Shown: piece by piece, positions 53,641 to 64,000 of the stretch
Layout: each line of letters starts with the position of its first letter
Numbering within the stretch: position 1 is the first letter of the stretch
Assembly (NCBI GenBank): GCA_021186555.1
Contig: JAJKFL010000042.1
Span: 12,330,781 to 12,394,780 of the forward strand
Origin: Reticulitermes speratus
Taxonomy: Eukaryota; Arthropoda; Insecta; Blattodea; Rhinotermitidae
DNA length: 64,000 nt
Reading direction: 5' to 3'
Program-made: the position numbers and the translations under genes
Notes under the pieces: generated by a model
The model's input: the letters and a program-made list of their open reading frames with translations, nothing else
The model's database searches: none
Told to the model about the DNA's origin: nothing

Positions 53641-55015
53641 GAACTTTTAACATAAAGAGCTCTGTTTAGTTTTACAGACAGAAACTTCAGCACTGTTAAT
53701 AACAAAAGGTGAAACCACGAAATGTATAACAATGGAAAAAGTTATTGTAAATGCTTCTGATATTATTCAGATACAACCATTGTCAAAAACCTGTATGTTA
53801 CAATCTTGTGATCTTGCTAAAGCATTTGATGGTGTAGATTGCAACATTACCATCAAAACTAAACTTAAGAAATTCAAGGTATGGCTGGACAGTGGCTTAA
53901 ATTACAGGTACTCCCTGACTTACGAACAGGATACGTTCTGAACACCTGGTTGTAAGTCAAAAATACAAAATGAGGTGGAATATACACCTCCAGCAGGTCG
54001 AGGGGGATCATATAAGTAGCCTTTCTGTTGCAAAGTAAGAAGAACATAGTTTCTTCAATGAAATGTAAAAAGGTTAATCAGATAGTTGTTAAATATACAT
54101 TGCAGGAAAAATGTTATAAGTTCGTGAACAGGTAAAAAAAGCAGTACAAAAATATACTACATAGTAACCAAAAAATGATTGTCACTGTCAGTGATGATCA
54201 CTTAATTAGAAGAGGAACGTGAGTTTGGGGAAGACACCTGGAGAACATCATAATCTTCATCCTCAGTTTCAGCTGATTTGATAGTGGAAGGTACTGGGGA
54301 TGCAAGCTGCATTGGAGAGGCAGGATTTTGATAGCTTTCTTTGTAAATGTCTAAATTAGACTGCATGGTATCACTTTTTTTTCTGTCTTTCATTATAAAT
54401 TTCTTTGTAATATGAAAGATCTTCCTGGTTCATCATCTCCACTTTATAAAATCTTCTCACATTTGCATCCATACTTTCAATCATCTGCAGGCTTTCACAT
54501 TTTTGTTCAGAAGACATGGGGCTTATGTATTTACTATTTTACTGAATGTCACAGCACAATAAAAAAAGTCAATACAGATACAAAACAGTTTGAACTAGCA
54601 CTGAGTACACCTTTGGCAATGACAACCGATAGGAAACTGAACAAAATCAGCCGAATAAGCTCAAGACATCGAGATTAGAAATGCATTAGTCATGCTGCCA
54701 TGAGACATTGTCTCAGTAACGGGTGTTGTGATAATCAGCACTTCGTGTGCATAATTTAGAATGTAGTTCAAAATGAAAGTTCAATGTTATTTATAGTAGT
54801 TTGAATTGAAACTTTCTTAAAGAAGTTTTGGTCGTAAGGGGGATGGTCGTAAGTGGGGGAGTGGCTGTATACCTTTACAAGAAGGCAAAAGTAGAAATCA
54901 AATTGCCAGATTCAGATTATGATATATACTGAAACTGTGACACAATGAAACGTGGAGTTCCTCAAGGTTCAACACTTGGATCAGTGATACCATAGCTGAG
55001 AAAGTGGATGGGAGA
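53640..55015 (+). pseudogene. LINE reverse-transcriptase relic split by a pogo-like element
   Basis: The left part (53732-53904) reads CDLAKAFDGVDCNITIKTKL, the RT domain segment usually D-L-S-K-A-F-D-x-V. The right part (54868-about 54990) resumes with YLYKKAKVEIKLPDS and, after a stop, MKRGVPQGSTLGSVIP, the RT segment V-P-Q-G-S. The interruption is exactly the 963-bp element between TA duplications. Stops in both parts; not functional. Confidence 0.8.
53905..54867 (-). mobile_element. Tigger-like element, internally deleted, nested in a LINE
   Basis: Ends CAGGTACTCCCTGACTTACG and, from the right, CAGCCACTCCCCCACTTACG, with TA at 53903-53904 and 54868-54869. The minus strand (54202-54393) retains an acidic C-terminus ending SAETEDEDYDVLQVSS then PNSRSSSN, like the tail of Tigger transposases. 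Confidence 0.8.
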
Positions 55016-55526
55016 GGAGCAGAGAGAGTAGAACTGGAAAGCCAGCAAATGCAGCTGTAAGGCTAAGCTTTGTTGTTTGTCAAGTGTAATTATAACTGGA
55101 ATGTGATGTGGGGACTATATTGACAGCTCACACTATGAGAAAAATTACAGTCTGATATATGGGAATCTGTGTGAACAAATGTGTTCACCAAGTGAAAATT
55201 GTAATCTTGTCTTAATTCACATGCAAATTTTGTTGCCCCCCTGGCATCCTGTGCATTAGGTATGTTTATGTTGCCTGACCATTAGCTCAGCATGGCTCAG
55301 GTGTTTCCTTTATCCCATTAATTTAAATATAGAGAATTACCTATGTAGGCATAACATTTTCTTGGAGGTCACAGGTGTTTGTATCAACAGTGAAGTTAGA
55401 GATATACTGATCAGAATGTTGATAGTGGAATCTGTGTAGGAAGTTAGTCAGTCTATGGAGTATGCTTGGAGGATTTGTTAGGTGTCATGTTTAAATGTGT
55501 GTGCACATGCGTATTCTGTTTTCAGG

Positions 55527-55671
55527 CTGGTTGAAGGGAGTACCAGGTCAACCAACTAGAGCATATTGTTCGTTTTGTGAGAAGAGTCTTCATGCCCATA
55601 GACTGAGTCTTCTGAAGCATACTTGTACTCTAAAACACACAAAAGCTGCACAAAAGAATTTTGCACAGAAG
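55527..55671 (+). CDS. Zinc-finger gene, BED-like finger exon
   Basis: The acceptor gttttcag ends at 55526, donor gtagtt starts at 55672. It reads GWLKGVPGQPTRAYCSFCEK and onward, entering in phase 1 and leaving in phase 0. All four zinc ligands (two Cys, two His) are present. Confidence 0.78.
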
Positions 55672-58600
55672 GTAGTTATTCTTTAATTTTTTTGATCTTC
55701 AGAAAAATGGAAAGGGATGTTGGCTTTTACCATATTGAAAGAAGTGAGTGTTGTTTGAACAGTAATGAGTTTACTCTTCAAGGTTGTAACCATATACAGT
55801 GAAACCTCTATCCATCGTTTTTCAGGGGACCGGAAAATTTGAATGATACATACGGGAAATGATAGTACCGGGAAACCATTAAAAATTATAGATAAGCACA
55901 ATTTAATGATAATTATTACTTCTTGCTGAGAAAATCTTTCATTGACGTTTGTTTTGAGCAAACTTTACTCCTCCTCAATTCAAAGTACGATTTTTCAAGG
56001 CCTAGAACACTTTCACGTCCACTGTCACTCGTGCTGTGCGCATAAGAGAAAGATCTTACTTCCATCAGCGCTTCATGCGTCTCAGCAAAGCTCGCCAGCT
56101 TCTTCTTCTCCTTCTTCCCGCTCCACACTCCCGGACGTCACGAGGCTCACGCACAGCTCCTGCACTGCTTCTACACCACAGGTTGCCACGTGACTGTCCA
56201 CAGAGACGTAGTCCTCGAATTTATCTTTGTTCATGCCACTGAACTTTTCCCAGTCTTGGCGGAAATCGTCGTCATCGTTGGTCAATACGACGTCACTATC
56301 GCCTGAAGATTGTCCCTGCACGTAACCAGCTTTCCGAAAACAATTTTCGATTGTCTGCTGGGTTACTTGTTGCAAGGCTGCCACAGCGTAGTGCAAAGCT
56401 TCCAACACGTTTATCTTCTTTTTCGTATCTTTGCCTGCATCCATTAAGCAAACAGCTGTTTGCACGAGGCGTTTTCTATAAAGCTGCTTATAACAGTTTA
56501 TTACCCCTAAATCAAGGGGCTGGAGCACACTTGTACAATTTGCCGGGTACCGTATGACTTTTACATTTCTTAGAAACGATGTATCCTTTGGATGTGCGGC
56601 ACAATTGTCCACAAAGAGGAGAATGTTCCTGTTTTGTGCACCCATACTTGCGTCTAATGAACGCAGAAATGAAGAAAAAATGTCTGTGGTCATCCACGCT
56701 TTATTGTTCGCGTGGTACTTGGTGGGTAATTTTTTTACATTCTTGAAACATCGCGGTTTCGGAGATTTTCCGATAACAATCGGCACTTGTTAGTCAGTTC
56801 CATCACTGTTAACACAAAGTAAAACAGTAAGTCTGTCTTTACAGTTTTTCCCTCCATGACAAGACTCTCCTTTGAGAGCCAAGGTTCTATCAGGAAGCAC
56901 GTTGTAGAAGAGCCCTGTCTCATCCGCGTTGTAAATATCACGTTCGTAGCCCTCCAACAAAGATGGCAGTCTTTCCAGCCACGCTTCCGTGCTTTCGCTG
57001 TCCACTGCCGCACTTTCTCCGACTAACTTCTTGTATACTATGCCATGCCGGTCCTTAAACCTCGCTAAACCATCGCTTCAAATTTAAAAAAAAACTATCA
57101 GTGCGGGAAAATGTTGCGTCAGGACCGTGATTTTTCAACTATTGGTGCGGGAAAACGACAGTTCGAGGAACAATGGAGGCGGGAAAAAATAGTGTTATTT
57201 ATATGGGGCTAATTTCGGGACCAAATAAGGCAGACGATACATGCGGGCGAACGACGGTAACGGGAACGATGGATAGAGGTTTCACTGTATTAGATATTCC
57301 TTTCTAATGTTCTTCCCCTAGAGCTTATGTCACTGAATAGTAGCTAGCAGGTGTAGCTTTTTAATACGAGAGACATAAACTTTTGAAGCTGGGTTAACTT
57401 TGTCAGTATAGTGACTAGAATATGTATGAGCTGGATAATCAGAGAATCAGGAGTTTGATACATGGCAGGCGCATAGATTCTTCTGTCTTCCAAAGTGTCC
57501 AGGCCACTTCTGGTGGTCCACCCAGCTTCCTAATTAAATATGCAAGTTGTCAGGTTTTTACGGCAGTGTGGTTGAGTATTGCTGTCTTCTGGGATGTGAT
57601 GCTGCATCACAGGGTAATTAGTTCCTGACATTTTGAAAACACTGTTCCTTCAAAATGTCAGCAACCAATTGCCCTCTGACATGGCATCATATCCCAGAAG
57701 AACAGGTTTCTCAGAATTACAGATCTGTGCATGTACCTTGTAGTCAGTTTTTCAGTGTGTATTTGGTGTAACAGAAGTGTGCATTACATTGGGACAAATA
57801 CAAAATGTTGTTGTTGGACTAGTACTTTAAAAGAGGTTTTAACCTTCCTCATACAGAGTGACAAAGAAGAAGACGTGAAACCAAATATGGAAGGACTGGG
57901 TACTTTTGAAGATATGATGAGTCAACCTCCTGTTACAGAAGTTGAAATTTATGAAATTGTGTTAATAACCACAATAGTAGCTAATGCTGCTGATGATGAT
58001 GCAGCCAGAGAGAATGAGAGTGAATTTTCTCACACTGCTGAGGAATCTGGCGAAGCCCCCATCATACCTAAGAAAAGAATGGTAATGTATAAATTCTATT
58101 TCTTAGTTCAGCAGCAGGCAGTTGGTTGCCCATGTGGATACTGAATGTGGGCTCTCCCACTAACTCAGACTTATGACAGTCTTAAATGTTCTGTCATTTG
58201 AGTGGTGAGCCATCATTGATGAAAGCGTCCTTTATGAGCAACAAATGTGGAGCAAGATAAAATAAAATGTGTACTAAAAGATGCTAAGCACATATTTTTA
58301 CTGTGGCATCGCTTGGTCTAAAATAGAGAGTGTGCTTGTGTCTTGTCTGCCTGTGTACATAATAAACTCATGGAGCAGAGTCCTTCAGCAGCAGCTAATA
58401 GTGATTCAGCCAGACAGGAAATTGTCTGTCATTTATGGGGTCAAAAAGTTGGTACCATATTCATAAGAGTTGTCACTTAACCCTCTCATCAGCCAGGTCA
58501 GTTCATTCATATGATGTGCAGAGTATAATTGTAACAGTTTGATTGACACTCTTTTCTTACAGACTGTTTAGAGCTTTAATCTTTAACCTAAATGGGAAAA

Positions 58601-60516
58601 CACAGTCTTGTTAAAGGTAACTCATGTTGGACGAAAGGGAAAACGTTCTGTTCAGGTGCAGGGATGGGCATTTAAAACAAAAATAACTATGGCCATCAGC
58701 AGCTATGTTGGAATTTAAAGGCCGGACAATAAAGGTTATTGTGCAGATGTGTCAGATTTTTGTGTACTGGATGGTTCTGCTGTTTGTAGAAAATAGGTTA
58801 AGTACCACATTCCAGTATTTGTTCATGGTAGCTTCCCCTCCCACCATGAAATTATGAAACCAAGATATAAGTGAAGTATAAAATTGAAGTTTGACGGGAA
58901 TGACTTGAGTGGCAATTATGCGTGGAAGGTGAGTGCGCAGAACAGAATTTACATGGGCAAAGGAACTGAATGTTATCTGGTAAGCTTGTGCTAATTCTCA
59001 TTCCCGATTATTTCAGTTTTATAAGGATTGCTGTACAAATGCTAAGGGTTTAATGCTTTTTGTATCTTTTGTACCATTAGAATGATCAATGCAAGGAGTA
59101 TTACATGGACAGGTCATGTCGCATACATGCAAGATGAGAAATACAAACAAAGAAGGTTATTTCTAAAATGGATCATAAAGAAAAGAAGTGGGAGATGTGA
59201 ACTCAATTTTCTTGTTTTGTGGCAGGAATGAGCTGAGAGTTTCTTTGAATATGCCAGTCACCCTTCAGGTTCTGTAAAGGGCAGGGAATTTCTTGACTAG
59301 GGGAGCAGCCATTAGTGTCTGAAGAGCAAGAGTGGTCCACAAAGTATGTTAGTAATGATCATGAAAGTTATAGTGAAGTAAATGTGTGCAAAGCAGCGGT
59401 TACCATTTTGTTGCCGTACCAAGTGATTGTAATAAACTGTGTCCTATTTCATACAATGAGAGCACAGTCATGATTTTAAGAGATGTTGGTTTTACAGAAC
59501 TGCATGGATTTGCTGAGACACGAACCTAATGTGATTCTGTAAAGAACAATTCTTCAGTAGAGTAATTATTTTATTTATGTGAGTCTTGCTTACAAACACA
59601 TTCTTCTTCCTACAAATATCTTTCTATGTTCTTACTAGGTTACTCTGAATGAACAAGTTCAGATACACAGTGGAAAGCATTCCTTTCTCTGTGATATATG
59701 TAATAAGGCATGCAGTCAGAAGAGTGATCTGATCAGACACCAGCGCATACATAGTGGGGAGCGGCCATACTCCTGTGAAGTATGTAATAATGCATTCAGT
59801 GAGAAGAGTGGTCTGATCAAACATCAGCGCATACATAGTGGGGAGCGGCCATACTCCTGTGAAGTATGTAATAAGACATTCAGTCAGAAGTTTAATCTGA
59901 TCGGACATCAGCGCATACATAGTGGGGAGCGACCATACTCCTGTGAAATATGTAATAAGGCATGCAGTCAGAAGAGTGATCTGATCAAACACCAGCGCAT
60001 ACATAGTGGGGAGCGGCCATACTCCTGTGAAGTATGTAATAATGCATTCAGTCAGAAGAGTGGTCTGATCAAACATCAGCGCATACATAGTGGGGAGCGG
60101 CCATACTCCTGTGAAGTATGTAATAAGACATTCAGTCGGAAGTTTAATCTGATCGGACATCAGCGCATACATAGTGGGGAGCGACCATACTCCTGTGAAA
60201 TATGTAATAAGGCATTCAGTCTGAAGTGTAGTCTGAACGAACATCAGCGCATACATAGAGGGGAGCGGCCATACTCCTGTAATGTATGTAACAAGGCGTT
60301 CAGTCAGAAGTTTAATGTTATCAAACATCAGCGCATACATAGTAGGGAGCAGCCATACTCTTGTGAAGTATGTAATGAGGCATTCAGTCGGAAGAGTAAT
60401 CTGATCAGACATCAGCGCATACATAGTGGGGAGCGGCCATACTCTTGTGATGTATGTAATAAGGCGTTCAGGCAGAAGAGTCATCTGATCAAACATCAGA
60501 ATGTACATAGTGAGTA
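55527..60516 (+). CDS. Multi-C2H2 zinc-finger protein with N-terminal BED-like finger
   Basis: Three exons (55527-55671, 57857-58081, 59639-60516) join in phase 0 at GT-AG junctions. Exon 1 of the model carries a single C-x2-C-x13-H-x5-H finger (AYCSFCEKSLHAHRLSLLKH then TCTLKH), a type common at the N-terminus of insect zinc-finger and hAT-derived proteins. The middle exon is acidic, without a known domain. The last exon encodes ten tandem 28-residue C2H2 fingers with the Kruppel-type linker H-S-G-E-R-P-Y and ends in a TAG at 60514-60516. The first coding exon (which must end in phase 1) was not found. Presumed nuclear DNA-binding protein; target unknown. AATAAA signals at 61181 and 61249 are candidate polyadenylation sites. 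Confidence 0.82.
55797..57287 (-). mobile_element. Tigger-like transposon with nearly intact catalytic domain (zinc-finger gene intron)
   Basis: Perfect inverted ends starting CAGTGAAACCTCTATCCATC, flanked by TA at 55795-55796 and 57288-57289. 1,491 bp. It carries a minus-strand transposase missing its N-terminal DNA-binding half and interrupted once. High CpG content inside compared with flanks suggests a recent insertion. Confidence 0.92.
56082..57080 (-). pseudogene. Tigger-like transposase, N-terminally deleted, one nonsense codon
   Basis: The minus-strand frame runs from about 57080 (RFKDRHGIVYKKLVGES) to a stop at 56082, interrupted only by TAA at 56790-56792. The DDE_1-type triad is present: first Asp in YNADETGLFYNVLPDRTLAL, second in LLFVDNCAAHP, third in QPLDLGVINCYKQ. 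The tail is acidic (DDDDFRQDWEKF). The N-terminal CENP-B-like helix-turn-helix domains are absent, apparently deleted between 57080 and the right end. It could not work as is. Confidence 0.88.
57392..57540 (+). repeat. tRNA-derived SINE fragment
   Basis: GTCAGTATAGTGACTAGAAT head, GGAGTTTGATACATGGC as degenerate B box and GTCCACCCAGCTTCCTAATT body block. Confidence 0.5.
57560..57705. mobile_element. MITE of the TCTTCTGGGAT family
   Basis: Left end TGTCTTCTGGGATGTGATGC, right end GGCATCATATCCCAGAAGAA. The interior forms an imperfect palindrome around TTGAAAACACTGTTCCTTCA. Confidence 0.75.
57857..58081 (+). CDS. Zinc-finger gene, acidic linker exon
   Basis: The acceptor tcatacag ends at 57856, donor gtaatg starts at 58082, phase 0 to 0. 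It reads SDKEEDVKPNMEGLGTFEDM and is acidic throughout (NESEFSHTAEESGEAP), ending PKKRM. No domain recognised; assigned to this gene by phase and position, though it could also join RPGR exon 14. Confidence 0.7.
58365..58500 (+). repeat. Interspersed repeat family R1 copy
   Basis: AATAAACTCATGGAGCAGAG, TAGTGATTCAGCCAGACAGG and TACCATATTCATAAGAGTTG align with the 52.2-kb copy. Confidence 0.55.
59080..59190 (+). pseudogene. LINE ORF2 C-terminal relic
   Basis: The + strand frame gives RMINARSITWTGHVAYMQDE, the R-W-x-G-H-V-x-R-M segment of non-LTR retrotransposons. Confidence 0.5.
59228..59335 (-). repeat. Interspersed repeat family R1 copy, minus strand
   Basis: The minus strand reads AATGGCTGCTCCCCTAGTCA then AGAAATTCCCTGCCC, matching the block order of the 52.2-kb copy. 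Confidence 0.45.
59639..60516 (+). CDS. Zinc-finger gene, ten-finger terminal exon
   Basis: The acceptor cttactag ends at 59638. After VTLNEQVQIHSGKHSF, ten C-x2-C-x12-H-x3-H fingers follow at a strict 84-bp spacing, joined by HSGERPYSC linkers (finger 8 to 9 has HSREQPYSC). Fingers 1 and 4 have Cys instead of the conserved hydrophobic Phe (KACSQKSDL). Fingers 1-3 and 4-6 are near copies of each other. The high internal similarity indicates recent tandem duplication. Confidence 0.93.
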
Positions 60517-60790
60517 GCAGTCATAATCCTGTGGTGTGTAAGAGTGAGTCATCTGATCACACATTGCCCCACATGTAGTGGTCACTGTGTGTGTTTCTGT
60601 GATGTGTAGAATAAGACAATATTGTAGACAGGGCAGCCTGGTATGACATTATAGCATGTGCAGTCACAAGTGCCCATCGTTTGTCGTGTGTCATGTGGCA
60701 TTTAGTTGAAGGAGTTGTCTCATCACGTACCAACTGTGGTGGTGATTGACCATATCTCTGTGATGCGACTCAATAATAATGAGATTAGTC
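60517..60790 (+). pseudogene. Decayed zinc-finger units after the stop
   Basis: Directly downstream of the stop the finger register persists in broken form: TCATAATCCTGTGGTGTGTA, GAGTCATCTGATCACACATT, TTCTGTGATGTGTAGAATAA, TCATGTGGCATTTAGTTGAA, GGAGTTGTCTCATCACGTAC and GACCATATCTCTGTGATGCG all align with pieces of the 84-bp unit, with indels and stops. At least two or three former fingers are recognisable. Confidence 0.75.
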
Positions 60791-62340
60791 TGAGGACTCG
60801 TTACTACATAAAGTGTGTGAAGTGTCCATGTTTCTAACATATGTGTCATAATCCTTTCTATTATGGTCATACATAATGTTGAGCACCCCTGGTTATGTCA
60901 CATGCAAGACTGGTGTGTGCAAGAATGTGTTCTGGGATTGCAGGATTTTGATTTGTTCATACACATGTATAGCTAGGCATATCACTTTCTGTTCTGATGA
61001 TGGAGGCAGTAAATTCTTGAGAAGTGCTGGCACATTTCTTCCAGACCATAAGGCAAGAAATCCCAGAACATAGTAATCTTCACAGCGACCACGACGATTG
61101 TCTCGGACTTCACAAAAATCATTTTGCTTTTAAGTTGTATGATTCACTTTGATTCCTTATTATGTTGCATCAAATAACCTAATAAAAGAATCTGTTTGGA
61201 AAGTCAACTGAATTTCTACACAGTCTGTGAATTACATGTCATGTGGGGAATAAAGTGTGTATCAGTATGGTCATTTATTTTGTATATATATGTGTACATG
61301 GGTAAACAGAGGTACAAGAGCCAATCATTTAGTCAGCAATTATAGGTATGTCAGTAGGCATATTAGTGACAGATAAAAAGTGTAATTGCAAAACATTTGT
61401 TAAAGCATACTGCATTACTATCCTGTCCTGAGATGTGATGTGAAAGTTTCACTACTTTCTGCTGAACTTATGAAACAGACCGTACAGTAAAACAGACCGA
61501 ACTAATGAAAATGTCAATATGAAATACAGTGTTGAAACTGGACAATTTTAACAACTGAAACTATAAGGAAAAATAATTCATAAACATTTAATTTAGTATG
61601 ATTTTATCAACTGCAGCACTTTTAAATTTTTGTATAGCGTAATGACGATCCAGTGCGTTCTGGTCCATCTGAGCAACAACAAAAAAAGCTTGTATCACAA
61701 GCATTCAAAATGCTTGCACACAAAGGCCCATTTGTTTTACACCTTTCTGGTTTAATATCCCTTACCAATTTTACACCACTTCTTAATTTACACCATGTCA
61801 TTTTTGGTTTGATGCCCTTTGGCTGGTTTATTTGCGTTTACTTTTTTCTGACCGGAATATTTTGGTTTACACCATACTTTTATATCCACTGTTTCAGGAA
61901 CACAACTAGAGTGTAAAACAAGGCCTTGGTGTAAATGGTTAGTATCTGTATCTACACATAGCAATCCGTCACCTGTGGGGGTTAACACCAAATTTGGTAC
62001 AATCAAGGCCTAACAGACTATGATGATACAATTGTTGCTACAGCAACAGTGAATGCAGATATCTTGGTGTGGAAGTCACAGATTTATAAACTGGATACAT
62101 AAAACAAATTCCATGGCTGACAAAGCTACATACAAAATGGAAAACTGTGTGGCTAGGGACCAGTGTGCAAAGATAAGATGTCAAACTGCAAAACTTACTA
62201 GTCCAGTTTATGAATATCAAAAGTAATACCACCGAAACATGTTTAATACTGCACTGGGTTCAGGGAACTCACAATGAAATATGGCATTCACGTACAGTTA
62301 ATTCCAGTGCCACATGACTGTATTCTTATGCTGTGAACAT
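60791..62340. other. Probable 3' UTR and downstream non-coding sequence
   Basis: AATAAA at 61181-61186 and 61249-61254 are candidate polyadenylation signals for the zinc-finger gene. No other feature recognised. Confidence 0.4.
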
Positions 62341-62342
62341 GT

Positions 62343-62400
62343 GTAGGTGTAGTCACTTATTAAAAACGCATGTGTTTTTTAATAAGTGACTACACCTATA
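62343..62400. repeat. Perfect short palindrome
   Basis: Arms around TAGGTGTAGTCACTTATTAA with an 8-nt centre (about CGCATGTG). Strongly self-complementary. It lies 75 bp before the foldback-type arm at 62.47 kb. Confidence 0.8.
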
Positions 62401-62469
62401 CAAAAGACTGAATGAAACCAGACTGCATATGGTGACTGATTGTACCTATGGATGTAAATAAGTGTAGTT

Positions 62470-62572
62470 TGTGAACCCCCTGATGATGGTCCTGTATGGA
62501 CCGAAACGTATGTAGGAAAAAATTTGTAAACAATTGAATAGTTGACAATGAATGTGCATTTAGTTGGTTAAT
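62470..62572 (+). mobile_element. Foldback family single arm (element E)
   Basis: CCCCCTGATGATGGTCC, loop, GGACCGAAACG, then about 50 nt and GTGCATTTAGTTGGTTAAT. Motif and terminus have the same order and spacing as in elements C and D. No opposite arm is seen. Confidence 0.65.
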
Positions 62573-63610
62573 AGAACGTGAATTGAAAATGCACGGTGAT
62601 AATATAAAACATATATACGTGTGTTTAGATGACTTTGAATTCGTGCGATCGTCTGTGACAGGAACTTTATTGTCCTTACTTCTATCGCGTGAATCTGGTT
62701 ATTCTGTTAGTGTGCCGTGACGTTACGGACTGGTCAAGTGGGTCTCGGTTGGAAGACATAAGAGGGGGCAGCTCCTTCAGTGTTCGACTGTAATAGTTAC
62801 AAGCTGGATGTCCGGAGTTCAATTACAAGGGGAAATTGGCTGTTGGCTGGATGACCATCTTCCATTTCCCGTGAGGGGCACATATCTTTCTTGTCACCAT
62901 AGCTGCAATCTTTTTCTGGGTTTGTCCAACCTCTTACCCTGTGGAGATCTTTTCCGCAAGGGGTAAGTAAGATGACTATTCGTTCCGGATTTTTGGGGAC
63001 AGTCCCCGAAATGAGAAATATACCGGAATAATGTCCCATTTTTTATTTTTCTTATCTTATTTCGTCTTCCTGATAATATCCTCTAGAATAAGAGACTTTC
63101 TTGAATCTTGTTAGCAAGTTTCACATCGAAGTGATGGCAACAATGGCATGTCCTGCGCATGGAGCAGTAACATAAAGGTGTATGAAAGATACAAAAAACA
63201 TTACTAACATGCGTATAATTATGTTATTTCAGTGCTGTTCCCGTGTCTGAATAGGCCAAGGAAAGCATGGTCACTTTAAGGTAAAGGAGCTGGAGAAGCT
63301 GACCACTCGCTTCCACGATCTGCCCAGATTAGGAACGCGTGGAGCCACATCTCCAATCTCTCACGTGTCTTTATAGTATGATGCATATGGACGCACTGGG
63401 ACATTTTGTACAGTGCATTCACTTCCTGTACATAACGGCGTCACTAGAGAACATTGCAAGCAAAGCTACTGTATTCAAAGGTCAACGCACGTTATTTTAA
63501 TTTCTTGCTAGCGGTGAAATTGAAGTATACCTAAAACACACATCAAGGGTACCTAAAACTACGTAAATGAGTATTCCTTTCTACAATATAATGATCAGAA
63601 TTATGCCCAA
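62573..63610. other. Non-coding stretch
   Basis: Possibly includes a further SINE-like segment near 62780-63020 (a GGAGTTCAATTAC B-box-like match), which I cannot assign to a family. No gene recognised. Confidence 0.35.
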
Positions 63611-63615
63611 CGGTA

Positions 63616-63870
63616 GGCGGGGATAGCATAGTCGGTATAGTGACTCGCTACGGACTGGACTGTCCGGGTATCAAATCACGGTGAGGACGATATTTTCCGC
63701 ACTCGTCCAGACCGTCCCTGGGACCCACATAGCCTCTTATATGATGTATACCCCGTCATTCACGGTTGTAAAGAGGCCGGGGCGTGGCGTTAACCAACCC
63801 ATTTAGCACCAAGGTTAAAGAAAGAGTAGAACTATACCTCTCCTACCGCTCTGTGCCTTCATGGCAGATT
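63616..63870 (+). repeat. tRNA-derived SINE copy
   Basis: Head GGCGGGGATAGCATAGTCGG, diverged B box (GGGTATCAAATCACGG), body with AGCCTCTTATATGATGTATA and GCCTTCATGGCAGATTTTGA. Confidence 0.7.
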
Positions 63871-64000
63871 TTGAGGGCACATATAAAGTAATAGGGTGAA
63901 ATTTTATTATGTCCAATGCTCATAGAATATGGTACGTAGAAGTTTCATTAAGAAGTTTTTCATGCTATCTGCCAATGATTACGGATTCGTGGATGAGCGT

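Noticed and set aside
59624..60508. 294-codon open frame on the minus strand
   Set aside because: It is the antisense of the ten-finger array and has the same 28-residue periodicity (repeated YALMFDQ-like units). No independent support.

Overview
The window is eukaryotic nuclear DNA, AT-rich, with long introns (up to several kb), GT-AG exon junctions and dense, old transposable elements. The gene content (an HTATSF1 orthologue and an RPGR-type RCC1 protein, both split by many introns), together with the types of mobile element present (pogo/Tigger, mariner, hAT, Merlin, piggyBac, tRNA-derived SINEs and a MITE family with a TCTTCTGGGATGTGA-like end), suggests an insect with a large genome. A cockroach or termite relative is my inference, not something the sequence proves.

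Three genes are supported, all on the + strand. (1) 13832-17201: the 3' four exons of an HTATSF1/CUS2-type U2 snRNP splicing factor (end of RRM1, linker, UHM, acidic tail). The 5' exons were not found and probably lie upstream. The acidic tail is cut short by an apparent frameshift. (2) 21188-40673: an RPGR-type gene for which I can place 14 exons that keep reading frame across every junction (603 codons), from a 31-nt first exon through seven RCC1 blades to an acidic tail. Its last exon was not found. (3) 55527-60516: a zinc-finger gene with an N-terminal single C2H2/BED-like finger exon, an acidic linker exon and a terminal exon with ten tandem C2H2 fingers. Its 5' exon was not found.

Layout: 1-13.8 kb is non-coding with SINE and LINE fragments. 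HTATSF1 follows, then a 3.9-kb intergenic gap with a small palindrome and more SINEs. The RPGR gene occupies 21.2 to at least 40.7 kb, and its introns hold a Merlin transposon with an intact 343-codon ORF, a foldback element that has been invaded by both a mariner and a hAT, pogo-like elements, three more foldback elements and several MITEs. From 41 to 55.5 kb there is no recognised host gene. That stretch holds a pogo-like element nested in a MITE, a piggyBac-type element with TTAA duplications, a GC-rich Harbinger-type MITE and a LINE reverse-transcriptase relic split by a pogo-like element. The zinc-finger gene follows, with a Tigger-like element in its first recognised intron and decayed fingers after its stop. 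The last 3.5 kb holds another foldback arm and a SINE.

The most unusual signal is a family of palindromic (foldback) elements. The better-preserved copies carry near each end a hairpin of the form CTGATGA-(T)-stem-loop-GAAA, resembling a hammerhead ribozyme core, followed about 50-70 nt later by a terminus like GTGCATTTGTTGGT. Two copies are flanked by 11-13 bp direct repeats. Relationship to Penelope-like retroelements is a testable inference. All coordinates and homologies were read by eye without database searches.
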